Part shown: one piece after another, positions 8,903 to 16,833 of the stretch
Layout of the letters: each line of letters starts with the position of its first letter
Position numbering within the stretch: position 1 is the first letter of the stretch
From: Desulfobacterales bacterium
Lineage (GTDB): Bacteria; Desulfobacterota; Desulfobacteria; Desulfobacterales; SURF-7
Length of the DNA stretch: 36,921 nt
Assembly: GCA_018693105.1 (NCBI GenBank)
Contig: JABHLN010000030.1
Span: 1 to 36,921 of the forward strand
Direction of reading: 5' to 3'
The notes under the pieces: model-generated
Database searches by the model: none
The model's input: the letters and a program-made list of their open reading frames with translations, nothing else
What the model was told of the DNA's origin: nothing
Position numbers and translations under genes: made by a program

Positions 8903-8970
8903 TTATGAATAAAGTACTATATTTTATCGTGGATTTATATATGACATATAAAAGATATTCTGCAAAAATA

Positions 8971-9008
8971 TTAACGGCAACGTCTTAAATTTAAGAATCG
9001 CTGCCGGT
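8971..9008 (-). terminator. Possible terminator of ihfA
   Basis: CGGCA (8975-8979) pairs with TGCCG (9002-9006) around a perfect CTTAAATTTAAG palindrome. On the minus strand the structure is followed by a moderately T-rich stretch. It lies just beyond the ihfA stop, but the stem has interior mismatches. Confidence 0.45.
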
Positions 9009-9029
9009 ATATATTTTATTAAGAAATTA

Positions 9030-9320
9030 TTATGCAGAATCGCCGGAAATTTTTTCCCTCAAGACTGATGAACATTTGAATGTTACTACTCTTCGCTTCC
9101 TCAGCATCATGTCTTCACCGGTTGCAGGGTTCCGCCCTTTCCGATCTGCTTTATCATTTACGCAGAATTTACCAAAGTCGCTAATTAAAACGTCATCGCC
9201 GCCTTCTAATGATCTTTTCATTATTTCAAGCATTGTCTCAACCATTTCCGAGCACTTCTTCTGGGGAAAACCGATTTCCTTGTGAATAGCATCGGCTATG
9301 TTAGATTTTGTAAGTGTCAT
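9030..9320 (-). CDS. ihfA: Integration host factor alpha subunit (HU/IHF family)
   Basis: This 96-aa nucleoid protein bends DNA as a dimer. It has the HU/IHF fold with the DNA-binding arm signature GRNPATGEDMMLRKRRVVTFKCS, where NP intercalates into DNA. The N-terminal MTLTKSNIADAIHKEIGFPQKKCSEMVE resembles IHF alpha (MALTKAE...) more than HU, and the length suits IHF alpha. IHF commonly assists sigma-54 promoters such as the one before glnN, though no direct link is shown here. An AGGAG ribosome-binding site and a sigma-70-like promoter (9379-9407) precede it. It is divergent from the Lrp-like gene. Confidence 0.85.
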   Translation of the reverse strand: MTLTKSNIADAIHKEIGFPQKKCSEMVETMLEIMKRSLEGGDDVLISDFGKFCVNDKADRKGRNPATGEDMMLRKRRVVTFKCSSVLREKISGDSA

Positions 9321-9378
9321 ATATCTTATACTCCTCGTAAAGAAATATTGGTTTGTTTAACCATCATGTATTTTTTAT

Positions 9379-9407
9379 TAAATACTTTTATCAAATCGTT
9401 TTGTCAA
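9379..9407 (-). promoter_or_regulatory. Putative sigma-70 promoter of ihfA
   Basis: On the minus strand, TTGACA (9402-9407) is separated by 17 nt from TATTTA (9379-9384). The -35 hexamer is consensus and the -10 matches 4 of 6. The site lies about 60 nt upstream of the ihfA start. Confidence 0.55.
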
Positions 9408-9480
9408 GAAATTATATAAGTTACATTTTTTACGAAGCCATAAAAGCTTATGAATTGTTCTTTCATTCCAACCGAAATAA

Positions 9481-9495
9481 AAGAATAATATTCTG
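9481..9495. promoter_or_regulatory. Candidate Lrp operator before the Lrp-like gene
   Basis: AAGAATAATATTCTG matches 13 of 15 positions of the E. coli Lrp consensus YAGHAWATTWTDCTR and contains the palindrome AGAAT-AAT-ATTCT. It sits just upstream of the -35 hexamer of the regulator gene. Autoregulation is usual in this family, but the consensus was defined in another phylum. Confidence 0.45.
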
Positions 9496-9524
9496 AACAA
9501 TGACATATTCATCGACTATTTACC

Positions 9525-9554
9525 TTGACAATGACGCATCTAATGAATTATAAG
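9525..9554 (+). promoter_or_regulatory. Putative sigma-70 promoter of the Lrp-like gene
   Basis: TTGACA (9525-9530) and TATAAG (9549-9554) are 18 nt apart. The ATG at 9578 follows an AAGGGG ribosome-binding site. Confidence 0.55.
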
Positions 9555-9577
9555 CATCATAAAAGGGGCATAGTAGA

Positions 9578-10054
9578 ATGATTGACGAAATAAGCTTGAA
9601 AATATTAAAAATACTTCAGGAGAAAGCCAGAATACCGAATGTTGAAATTGCCAGGAAAGTAGGTATGGCTCCTTCGGCCGTTTTAGAACGAATCAGGAAG
9701 CTCGAAAAGCAGGGAATTATTGACGGCTACGAAGTAATACTTAACCCCGAACGGTTCAGAAGGAGTCTTATTGCATTTGTTTTTGTAATGACAAACCGGC
9801 CTGAACATGAATTAAATATTGGAAAATCCCTTGCTGAAATCCCTGAAGTTCAAGAGGTACACTTTATAGCAGGTAATGATTGCTTTTTAATAAAGGTACG
9901 TGCTGCAGATATAAATGAACTTGATGATATTTTAAAAAACAAAATTTCGGTAATAAAAAATATTTTTTCTACCAAAACAAATATTGTTCTATCAACTGAA
10001 AAGGAAACATCAAGAATACCTCTTGATATTTCTGTTTTAGACCATGCGAAGTAA
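9578..10054 (+). CDS. Lrp/AsnC family transcriptional regulator
   Basis: This 158-aa DNA-binding protein has the usual Lrp layout: an N-terminal winged helix-turn-helix (about 1-60, with ISLKILKILQEKARIPNVEIARKVGMAPSAVLERIRKLEKQGII) and a C-terminal RAM/ligand domain (about 68-145) that normally binds an amino acid and drives oligomerisation. It is 64 nt upstream of lysA on the same strand, and the branched-chain amino acid transporter lies beyond on the opposite strand, so lysine or branched-chain amino acid sensing is a reasonable inference. A candidate operator lies in its own promoter region (9481-9495). The ligand cannot be read from sequence. Confidence 0.93.
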   Translation: MIDEISLKILKILQEKARIPNVEIARKVGMAPSAVLERIRKLEKQGIIDGYEVILNPERFRRSLIAFVFVMTNRPEHELNIGKSLAEIPEVQEVHFIAGNDCFLIKVRAADINELDDILKNKISVIKNIFSTKTNIVLSTEKETSRIPLDISVLDHAK

Positions 10055-10118
10055 CATATGATAAATCATTATTGAACCAAGAAGTAATGATTATTAGAAA
10101 TAAGGAGCATCAAACCAT

Positions 10119-11390
10119 ATGCCGATAACAAAAGGATATTCAAGTCGTCTTTCACCGATATTAGATGATATAGCTGCACATTTTGGTACACCGTTTCATA
10201 TTTATGATGAGACCGGTATTCGTGAAACCGGACAGGCCCTTATAGATGCATTTGAAAAAGTAAATAATTTCAAGGAATACTTTGCAGTAAAAGCTCTCCC
10301 AAATCCCGGTATTCTTAAAATCATGAAAAATATAGGGTTCGGATTTGACTGCAGTTCAATTCCCGAGCTATTGCTCAGCCGACAGGCGGGAGGCATTGGT
10401 GATGATATAATATTTACATCAAATAACACTACAGATATAGAATTCCGGGAAGCCGCTGCAAATGGGGGATGTATTCTGAACCTTGATGATATTTCACTTA
10501 TTTCAAAGGTCCCTGAAATGCCCGAACTTGTATGCTTTCGTTATAATCCGGGTTCTAGAAGGACAGGGAATTCCATAATAGGAAACCCGGTAGAAGCAAA
10601 ATATGGGATCACACATGACCAGCTTGTTGATGCTTACCGGTCAGCAATTCAAAGAGGGGCTAAATTCTTCGGACTCCATGCAATGCTTGCCTCAAACGAA
10701 CTTAATTATGAATATATGATTGAAACAACCCGAATGCTAATGGAAACAATAAAGGAAATATCCAATGAACTTGGCATCAGATTCGAGTTTATAAATATTG
10801 GAGGAGGCCTAGGAATCCCCTACAAACCAGAAGATGAGCCGCTTGATATTAAAGCAATGGCAAAAAAGATAACAGAGCTTTTCAACAGCTTTGAACAAGA
10901 AAACGGCTATGCTCCAAAGTTCTTTATTGAGAGCGGGAGGTATATAACAGGACCTCATGGAGTTCTGGTTACAACGGCAATAAATCAGAAAAATATTTAC
11001 AGGAAATATATAGGTGTTGATGCCTGCATGTCATCACTCATGCGCCCCGGGATTTACGGTGCCTATCACAATATAACGGTACACGGAAAGGATCCGGACA
11101 AAAATAATACTCCGGTTGATGTTGTCGGCTCCCTTTGTGAGAATAATGATAAATTTGCGATTCAACGTCCGCTCCCTGAAATAGACGATGGAGATCTTTT
11201 GATTATTCATGATACAGGCGCTCATGGCCATGCAATGGGTTTTAACTACAACGGGAGGCTAAGGCCTAAAGAGCTCCTTCTCCGGACAGATGGCTCTGTT
11301 GAACTCATACGTAGAGAGGAAACTATTGAGGATCATTTTGCAACATTGAACTTTAAAAAAGATATTCTCACATTAAACGCTTCCGTATAA
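10119..11390 (+). CDS. lysA: Diaminopimelate decarboxylase
   Basis: This 423-aa fold-III PLP enzyme catalyses the last step of lysine synthesis, meso-diaminopimelate to lysine. K58 in FAVKALPNP is the expected PLP Schiff-base lysine. NIGGGLGIPY binds the cofactor phosphate, SGRYITGPHG supplies the arginine, GSLCENND holds the catalytic cysteine contributed across the dimer, and HDTGAHGHAMGFNYN closes the active site. The CENND sequence differs mildly from the common CESxD, and the H-rich DTGAHGHA segment replaces the usual DTGAY(G/S), so relaxed substrate range is possible, although LysA is still the best fit. An AAGGAG ribosome-binding site precedes the ATG, and the gene follows the Lrp-like regulator. 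Confidence 0.87.
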   Translation: MPITKGYSSRLSPILDDIAAHFGTPFHIYDETGIRETGQALIDAFEKVNNFKEYFAVKALPNPGILKIMKNIGFGFDCSSIPELLLSRQAGGIGDDIIFTSNNTTDIEFREAAANGGCILNLDDISLISKVPEMPELVCFRYNPGSRRTGNSIIGNPVEAKYGITHDQLVDAYRSAIQRGAKFFGLHAMLASNELNYEYMIETTRMLMETIKEISNELGIRFEFINIGGGLGIPYKPEDEPLDIKAMAKKITELFNSFEQENGYAPKFFIESGRYITGPHGVLVTTAINQKNIYRKYIGVDACMSSLMRPGIYGAYHNITVHGKDPDKNNTPVDVVGSLCENNDKFAIQRPLPEIDDGDLLIIHDTGAHGHAMGFNYNGRLRPKELLLRTDGSVELIRREETIEDHFATLNFKKDILTLNASV

Positions 11391-11473
11391 AGTGGTTGTC
11401 ATAGATATATTCAGTAACTTTATTTGACAAACCCTATAACGCAGCAGCCCCACTATAACGGTGAATTATTAAC

Positions 11474-11602
11474 AATGGCTAAGTAGAAATCTTCATATAC
11501 AAGGCACAGTGTTTGGCCAGGAGTGAAGACATACATGTAGTATGTCGAACGTCTGGCTAAACACTATAACGCAGTAGATGGAGACTTTTTACAACGCCAT
11601 CA
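11474..11602. repeat. Palindromic element, family 1, copy A (supplies livF stop)
   Basis: About 128 bp with imperfect terminal inverted repeats (ATGGCTAAGTA on the left, GATGGCGTTGTAAAAAGTC on the right, read inward). The centre folds into a hairpin: AGTGTTTGGCCAG (11508-11520) pairs with 11553-11565, and GACATAC (11528-11534) pairs with GTATGTC (11540-11546). Copy B at 17834-17962 is roughly 90 percent identical by eye. The TGA of the right end, read on the minus strand, is the livF stop codon. If the element is taken as 11475-11601, ACA flanks both sides. Confidence 0.85.
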
Positions 11603-12310
11603 CACACCTCCAAGATATGCTTCCTGCACCTGCTTGTTGGAAATCAGCCTATTTGAAGAGTCTGCAATCGTTATACGGCCATTTTCCATCACATAACCCC
11701 GGTGAGATACTTTCAGTGCCAGGTTTGCATTCTGCGCAACAAGAAAGATTGTAGTTTTATTTTCAGTGTTAATTTTTTTTATGATATCAAAAATTTGTTT
11801 GATAATTATCGGCGCAAGCCCCATGGATGGTTCATCAAGCAGCATCAACCTCGGTCTTGCCATTAAAGCCCTTGATATCGCAAGCATTTGCTGTTCTCCG
11901 CCACTAAGTGTTCCTCCAGCTTGATTTCGTCTTTCCGCAATAATCGGGAACAGATCGAATATATAGTCAAGATCTTCCTTGATCCCGTCCCTGTCTTTTC
12001 TAAGGAATGCACCCATATCAAGATTTTCCATAACCGTTAAGTACGGGAAAATACGCCTGCCCTCAGGGACCTGGGATATACCAAGCGAAACAATTTTATT
12101 TGGGGCCAAATCCTGTATCGGTGTGCCCAGAAAAAATATTTCTCCCGATCTTGGTGGAGCAAGGCCGGATATTGACATAAGGGTTGTAGTTTTCCCTGCT
12201 CCGTTTGCACCGATAAGGGTTACAATCTCACCTTCATTAACTTCAATGGAAACATCTTTTAGAACATGAATATTTCCATAGTATGTATTTATCTTTTTAA
12301 TATTCAGCAT
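11600..12310 (-). CDS. livF: Branched-chain amino acid ABC transporter ATPase LivF
   Basis: This 236-aa cytoplasmic ATPase powers uptake of branched-chain amino acids together with LivG. Walker A is GANGAGKTT, the signature motif LSGGEQQ, Walker B LMLLDEP, and the GLAPIIIKQIFDII segment is typical of LivF. The protein ends AYLGGV where family members commonly end near AYLGG; its TGA stop lies inside the terminal repeat of the palindromic element at 11474-11602. It is the last gene of livKHMGF and is separated from livG by 141 nt that are nearly all a second mobile repeat. The ribosome-binding site left after that insertion is GGTGAT. Confidence 0.96.
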   Translation of the reverse strand: MLNIKKINTYYGNIHVLKDVSIEVNEGEIVTLIGANGAGKTTTLMSISGLAPPRSGEIFFLGTPIQDLAPNKIVSLGISQVPEGRRIFPYLTVMENLDMGAFLRKDRDGIKEDLDYIFDLFPIIAERRNQAGGTLSGGEQQMLAISRALMARPRLMLLDEPSMGLAPIIIKQIFDIIKKINTENKTTIFLVAQNANLALKVSHRGYVMENGRITIADSSNRLISNKQVQEAYLGGV

Positions 12311-12324
12311 CTATTTCATCACCA

Positions 12325-12467
12325 AGAGACCTTTGCAAGACGTTCATTTTTGTTCAAGTTCAAGGAAGGAGAGAATTTCAACCACAGGAATACATGAGTA
12401 TTTCGAGGATTAAAATTTGAGCCTGACGCAGAAATCGGACAAAAAGGAACGTTATGCAAAGGTCTCT
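12325..12467. mobile_element. 143-bp MITE-like inverted-repeat element between livG and livF
   Basis: The ends form an imperfect 31-bp terminal inverted repeat, identical in 27 positions: AGAGACCTTTGCAAGACGTT from 12325 and, on the other strand, AGAGACCTTTGCATAACGTT from 12467. CCA flanks both sides (12322-12324 and 12468-12470), consistent with a 3-bp target duplication. It is too short to encode a transposase. Reading on the minus strand, it adds the last codons ETFA and the stop to livG. A degenerate half copy is at 31773-31830. Confidence 0.85.
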
Positions 12468-13237
12468 CCAAGGTATGCCTTTATTACATCTGTATTCCTC
12501 TTAATTTCTGCAGGATTCCCCTGGGCGATATTTTTTCCGTAATCCATTACTATGATCCTGTCAGAAAGGCTCATAACAAGACTCATATCATGTTCAATCA
12601 AAAGTATTGATATTTTCTCTTCATCACGAATTTTTAAAATCAGATCGTCAAGCTCTTTAGTCTCCTGCATATTCATTCCTGCAGCAGGTTCGTCAAGCAA
12701 TAAAAGAAAAGGGTCTGTTGCAAGTGCCCGAGCAATTTCAAGACGCCTTTGAGCACCATACGGAAGATTTTTTGCAAATTCATTAACATACTTTTCAAGA
12801 CCAATTTTTTCCAGGATGTCATAGCTGTCCTGAACTACCTGTTCTTCTTCATTCACAGTTGTTTTTGGTCTGAAAATAGCTCCAATAATCCCGGAATTAA
12901 GTCGGCAATGACGGCCTATCATTACATTTTCAAGAACCGTCATATTGGAAAACAGACGAATATTCTGAAATGTTCTGGCAAGACCGCTTTCAGTTATTAT
13001 ATTCGGTTTAAAACCTATTATACTCTTTGTTTTTTTATCCGGTGGTGAAATAAGAATATCCCCTGAAGAGGCAGTATATAAACCTGTTATACAATTAAAC
13101 AATGTCGTTTTTCCCGCACCGTTCGGACCTATAACAGCAACTATTTCACCATCACTTACATCAAGATTAAAGGTGTCTATAGCACTGAGGCCGCCGAAAT
13201 TCATTCTAAGGTTTTTTACTTCCAGAACTTTATTCAT
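12452..13237 (-). CDS. livG: Branched-chain amino acid ABC transporter ATPase LivG
   Basis: This 261-aa ATPase partners LivF. It shows Walker A GPNGAGKTT, the LivG-specific ARTFQNIRLF block, YGAQRRLEIARALA in place of a standard LSGGQ, Walker B FLLLLDEPAAGMN and IEHDM with the switch histidine. The C-terminus reads KAYLGETFA; the last four residues and the TAA stop come from the 143-bp element at 12325-12467. Removing that element with one CCA leaves a frame ending AYLGDEIDAEY whose stop overlaps the livF ATG by 14 nt, so livG and livF were probably coupled before insertion. livM lies 12 nt upstream. Confidence 0.96.
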   Translation of the reverse strand: MNKVLEVKNLRMNFGGLSAIDTFNLDVSDGEIVAVIGPNGAGKTTLFNCITGLYTASSGDILISPPDKKTKSIIGFKPNIITESGLARTFQNIRLFSNMTVLENVMIGRHCRLNSGIIGAIFRPKTTVNEEEQVVQDSYDILEKIGLEKYVNEFAKNLPYGAQRRLEIARALATDPFLLLLDEPAAGMNMQETKELDDLILKIRDEEKISILLIEHDMSLVMSLSDRIIVMDYGKNIAQGNPAEIKRNTDVIKAYLGETFA

Positions 13238-13249
13238 CAGGTTTTCAAT

Positions 13250-14458
13250 TTATTTTTTAAATTTATATGTCTTTCGAACTTCACTAATAACTCCGCCTGG
13301 TCGAAACACCATCATGATAACAAGTGCTGCACCGAAAATGAGCATTCTGAATTCAGAAAAGGCACGAAGATATTCAGGAAGAAGGATAAGTATAAATGCT
13401 CCTAATATAACCCCGAGAATTGAGCCCATGCCCCCCAAAACAACTATGCAAAGTATGATTATAGATTCCCATATTGTAAAACTGGCAGGATTAATAAAGG
13501 TTGTTTTTGCCGCAAATACGACTCCACCTATTCCCGCCCAGGTAGCTCCCAGAGCAAAAGCGGTGAGTTTTGTTTTTGTATTGTCTATTCCCATTGCCTG
13601 GCAGGCTGTTTCATCCTCCCTCAATGCAATCCAGGCCCTTCCTATTCTTGAATCTTTCAGCCTGTTTACAACAAATATCGTAAAAAGAGTCAGCCCTATC
13701 ATCAGGTAATAAGTATAAATAATATTACCATGAAGTGAAAGTTCAATCCCAAACAAACCGGGGCGGGATATTTTGTCTATTCCGCTTGGACCGAAAGAAA
13801 ATTCGTTCCAGTTCTCAAGAACAAGCCGTATGATTTCTCCAAAGCCCAGAGTTACAATTGCAAGATAATCACCTCGGAGGCGAAGAACAGGAAAACCCAA
13901 AAGTATTCCAAAAGTAAATGCAGTTGCTGCCCCAATAGGAAGTGCAGTCCAGAAACCTATGCCGTAATGATGATTTAAAAGTGCATAGCTGTATGCTCCT
14001 ACGGCATAAAACGCTACATAGCCAAGATCAAGAAGTCCTGCAAGCCCGACAACAATATTAAGTCCAAGCGCTATCATGACATATATTAAGGTGGTTATCA
14101 TGATATTGGTCTGATATATGGAAAAAATGAAAGGGAAAACTAATGCAAAAATTCCGGTTACAATAGTTGCGGGAACATAAAAACGGGGAGTTTCAACGAC
14201 TTGTTGAAAAAATGAAATCTCTGCACTTTTACCTGTTTCACTTTTCTTTTCACCGGCTTCTTTTTTTTCAATGGTATACCGCCAGATAATAGAAAGAAAA
14301 AAGCTGCCCAGGCCTATGAAAAGCATATTTTCCCATCGCCATTTGATTTCGTTTTCGACAGTATTTACCCGTATAACCATTATCGGGAATGTCAGAAACA
14401 TAAACCAGAGTGCAATAAAAAAGGATTTCTTTATTTCTGAAATTGTAAACAGTTTCAT
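13250..14458 (-). CDS. livM: Branched-chain amino acid ABC transporter permease LivM
   Basis: This 402-aa integral membrane permease of the LivHM type has an N-terminal region of about 115 residues with extra membrane segments and a charged linker (EKKEAGEKKSETGKS), as in long LivM proteins. The conserved core follows: LNIVVGLAGLLDLGYVAFYAVGAY, LRLRGDYLAIVTLGFGEIIRL and a C-terminal GGMGSILGVILGAFILILLPE, ending FRPGGVISE. The EAA-like loop contacting the ATPases is around IGRAWIALREDETACQAMGI. Its ATG shares the last A of the livH stop (TAATG), which indicates translational coupling. Confidence 0.96.
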   Translation of the reverse strand: MKLFTISEIKKSFFIALWFMFLTFPIMVIRVNTVENEIKWRWENMLFIGLGSFFLSIIWRYTIEKKEAGEKKSETGKSAEISFFQQVVETPRFYVPATIVTGIFALVFPFIFSIYQTNIMITTLIYVMIALGLNIVVGLAGLLDLGYVAFYAVGAYSYALLNHHYGIGFWTALPIGAATAFTFGILLGFPVLRLRGDYLAIVTLGFGEIIRLVLENWNEFSFGPSGIDKISRPGLFGIELSLHGNIIYTYYLMIGLTLFTIFVVNRLKDSRIGRAWIALREDETACQAMGIDNTKTKLTAFALGATWAGIGGVVFAAKTTFINPASFTIWESIIILCIVVLGGMGSILGVILGAFILILLPEYLRAFSEFRMLIFGAALVIMMVFRPGGVISEVRKTYKFKK

Positions 14459-15366
14459 TATACTTTCCGCGATACAGACCTGCCAAGTATCCCTGAAGGC
14501 CTGAACACAAGGATAAAAACAAGGAATATAAAGGCAAATACATCTTCATAATCACTTGAAACATAACCTGCAAAAAAACTTTCTGTCCACCCGAGAACAA
14601 GACCTCCGAGTACCGCCCCGGGAATACTCCCTATACCTCCGAGAACCGCGGCAACAAATGCCTTTATCCCTACGATAAAACCGATATAAAAATTTATCTG
14701 CCCCATATGTGAAGCAATGAGCACCCCTCCAATAGCAGCAGTTGCCGAACCAATAATAAAGGTAGCTGAAATTACAAGATTTACATCCACTCCAAGAAGC
14801 ATGGCCATGTTCATATCCTGCGCTGTTGCACGCATGGCTTTACCGATCTTCGAAAACTTTATTAAGAAAGTCAGAAGAATCATAACAATAGCTGTAGTAA
14901 TTATGATTACTAACTCTTGTGAGCTGATAATATGTGCATACGGTTCCCAGAATTCAAAATCCGGGATTAGGCTTGGAAAAGGCAGAAAATCTGATGTCTG
15001 TGCAAGAAGCACATAGTTCTGAAGAAAAAGCGACATGCCTATTGCACTGATCAGTGCTGAAAGCCTAGGGGCATTTCTTAGAGGTTTATATGCAAGCTTT
15101 TCAATTGTAAACCCGTAAGCGCATGAATATAAAACAGCAGCTCCTGATGCTATAACTACTATTGCAACCTGATTAAAACCTGCCATTGTCAATACAGTCG
15201 CAATAATAAGTGCGGTAAAGGCACCAATCATATATATTTCCCCATGGGCGAAATTAATCAGTTCGATAATTCCGTATACCATAGTATATCCAAGGGCTAT
15301 AAGAGCATAAATACTACCCCTTGTGATACCCCCCAAAAAAAGTTCAAGGAAATATTCCCAATCCAT
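14458..15366 (-). CDS. livH: Branched-chain amino acid ABC transporter permease LivH
   Basis: This 302-aa inner-membrane permease forms the channel with LivM. Family signs are GGITRGSIYALIALGYTMVYGIIELINFAHGEIYMIGA at the N-terminus, a KIGKAMRATAQDMNMAMLLGVD cytoplasmic loop that docks the ATPases, and AAVLGGIGSIPGAVLGGLVLGWTES near the end, with about eight hydrophobic segments. It begins 82 nt after livK; that gap carries a small GC hairpin. Confidence 0.96.
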   Translation of the reverse strand: MDWEYFLELFLGGITRGSIYALIALGYTMVYGIIELINFAHGEIYMIGAFTALIIATVLTMAGFNQVAIVVIASGAAVLYSCAYGFTIEKLAYKPLRNAPRLSALISAIGMSLFLQNYVLLAQTSDFLPFPSLIPDFEFWEPYAHIISSQELVIIITTAIVMILLTFLIKFSKIGKAMRATAQDMNMAMLLGVDVNLVISATFIIGSATAAIGGVLIASHMGQINFYIGFIVGIKAFVAAVLGGIGSIPGAVLGGLVLGWTESFFAGYVSSDYEDVFAFIFLVFILVFRPSGILGRSVSRKV

Positions 15367-15421
15367 TTATATGCTTCTTTCTCCTGTGTTTATTTTTTTC
15401 GCATGCCTTGACCTTGAACAA

Positions 15422-15437
15422 TCCCGCTTTGGCGGGA
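15422..15437 (-). promoter_or_regulatory. Intercistronic hairpin between livK and livH
   Basis: TCCCGC (15422-15427) pairs with GCGGGA (15432-15437) over a 4-nt loop, in the transcript after the livK stop. No T-run follows on the minus strand. Such a hairpin could shield livK mRNA or partly attenuate, giving more binding protein than permease. Confidence 0.4.
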
Positions 15438-15448
15438 CTGGATGGACA

Positions 15449-16576
15449 CTAGTTTACTTCAACAAAGACACCGTTTTTAACCTGGTATACTGAAAAACCT
15501 ATTCCTGTTGCGTCACCGTTTTTGTCAAAACTGATTTTACCTAGAGGTGTTTCAATATATTCAGTCTTTAGCGCTTTAGAAACAGCAGAATAATCTGTTG
15601 ACCCTGCCTTCTCAATTGCATTTAAAAGTGCCTGGGCAGCAGCATATGCGCTGTCAAAGAATGCTCCCGGATCTGAGCTGTAAGCTTTCCTGTGAGCTTC
15701 TTTTGAAGCAATCGCAAGAGGATTTTTTGAAACATCCCTTGGCCCCGTTACATAAGCACCCTCAGCATTTTTCCCGGCTACCTTGATGAAGGTTTTGTCT
15801 TTAAGACCGTCCGCTCCCATGAACCCGGTTTTCATTCTATTTTTACGCATTTTGGAAATAATTTTTGAGGCCTCGGGATGATAACCGCCCCAGACAACCA
15901 GGTCTACTTTTTCCCTTTTTACCTTTGTGACTATAGCTGTATAATCCAGGGCGCCAGGTGTAACTCCTTGAAACAGGACTACCTTTACTCCTGACTTTTC
16001 AAAATACTTTTTTGAAAGTTCGGCCTGTCCCTTACCATAGTCTCCCTTGTCATGAAGTACAGCCACTTTCTTTACCTTCAATATCTTTGTTGCATAATTT
16101 ACCTGTAATTGTGCCTGTGCATCATCATAGGCAATAGTACGGTAAAAATTCGGATAATCACCGCTTAATGTCAGATCTGTGTTTGTTGCCGAAGGTGACA
16201 TGCAGATAATTGAGGATTCTTTGTAAATACCAAGTGCAGCTTTTGTTGCACCGCTGCAGATATGGCCTATAACAACATGTGCGCCTTTTGATATCAACTT
16301 GGTTGCTGTGTTGGTAGCTATTTCAGGTTTACAAACATCATCCTCCACAAGAAGTCTAACCTTTTTACCCAGCACACCGCCCTTGGCGTTTATCTCCTTT
16401 ATTACAATTTCTGCAGCCTTGACAGTAGGGAGACCATATGATGCCAGATCACCACTGTGGGCGCCGGCCACTCCAAGATTAATTGTATCGGGAGCAAAGG
16501 AGCAGCCATGTATAGAATACATCAAAAGTAAGCCTGTCGTTAAAATACAAAACAGTTTGCCGATAGTATTTTTCAT
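15449..16576 (-). CDS. livK: Branched-chain amino acid ABC transporter substrate-binding protein LivK
   Basis: This 375-aa periplasmic-binding protein of the Leu/Ile/Val (type I) family captures the substrate for LivHMGF. A signal sequence runs to a lipobox-like SIHGC at about 21-25, so it may be a lipoprotein, although His at -2 is unusual. The mature part begins INLGVAGAHSGDLASYG and includes NAKGGVLGKKVRLLVEDD, VIGHICSGATKAAL, MSPSATNTDLT and VAVLHDKGDYGKGQAE, all typical of the family. An AAGGAGG ribosome-binding site and a sigma-70-like promoter (16625-16654) lie upstream. It is the first gene of the operon. Confidence 0.95.
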   Translation of the reverse strand: MKNTIGKLFCILTTGLLLMYSIHGCSFAPDTINLGVAGAHSGDLASYGLPTVKAAEIVIKEINAKGGVLGKKVRLLVEDDVCKPEIATNTATKLISKGAHVVIGHICSGATKAALGIYKESSIICMSPSATNTDLTLSGDYPNFYRTIAYDDAQAQLQVNYATKILKVKKVAVLHDKGDYGKGQAELSKKYFEKSGVKVVLFQGVTPGALDYTAIVTKVKREKVDLVVWGGYHPEASKIISKMRKNRMKTGFMGADGLKDKTFIKVAGKNAEGAYVTGPRDVSKNPLAIASKEAHRKAYSSDPGAFFDSAYAAAQALLNAIEKAGSTDYSAVSKALKTEYIETPLGKISFDKNGDATGIGFSVYQVKNGVFVEVN

Positions 16577-16624
16577 TTCTGCCTTTCCTCCTTACTTTTT
16601 GATGATTTATAAAAAAGTTTAATT

Positions 16625-16654
16625 AATATAATAATTTGGAGTATAATGAGTCAA
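16625..16654 (-). promoter_or_regulatory. Putative sigma-70 promoter of the liv operon
   Basis: On the minus strand, TTGACT (16649-16654) is 18 nt from TATATT (16625-16630), about 50 nt before the livK ATG. Confidence 0.55.
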
Positions 16655-16760
16655 GTTAAAACAATTTAGTATGTCTATTAAAAAATTGATAATTTGCTTT
16701 ACGGCAATAAAGAGGTGTCAAACTTTAGTAATAGTGAAATGTTTCCTTGAATTCATATAA

Positions 16761-16786
16761 CGTTTTATATTATTATAAATAAAACG
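16761..16786. promoter_or_regulatory. Dyad in the nadK promoter region
   Basis: CGTTTTAT (16761-16768) and ATAAAACG (16779-16786) form a perfect 8-bp inverted repeat. It overlaps a possible -10 (TATTAT at 16771) placed 18 nt after TTGAAT at 16747. A repressor site is possible; no regulator is identified. Confidence 0.35.
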
Positions 16787-16833
16787 CTCAAATTCATTTA
16801 ATATTCAAGAACCATGAATCAGGAGAAATTATA

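Noticed and set aside
11391..11473. Possible terminator after lysA
   Set aside because: No stem with a T-run is present. The ATAACGCAG fragments here look like relics of the neighbouring repeat family but are too short to call.
3994..16761. Shared 16-mer CCTTGAATTCATATAA near 4012 and 16745
   Set aside because: Sequence on both sides differs, there is no element structure around it, and an AT-rich match of this length can be chance.
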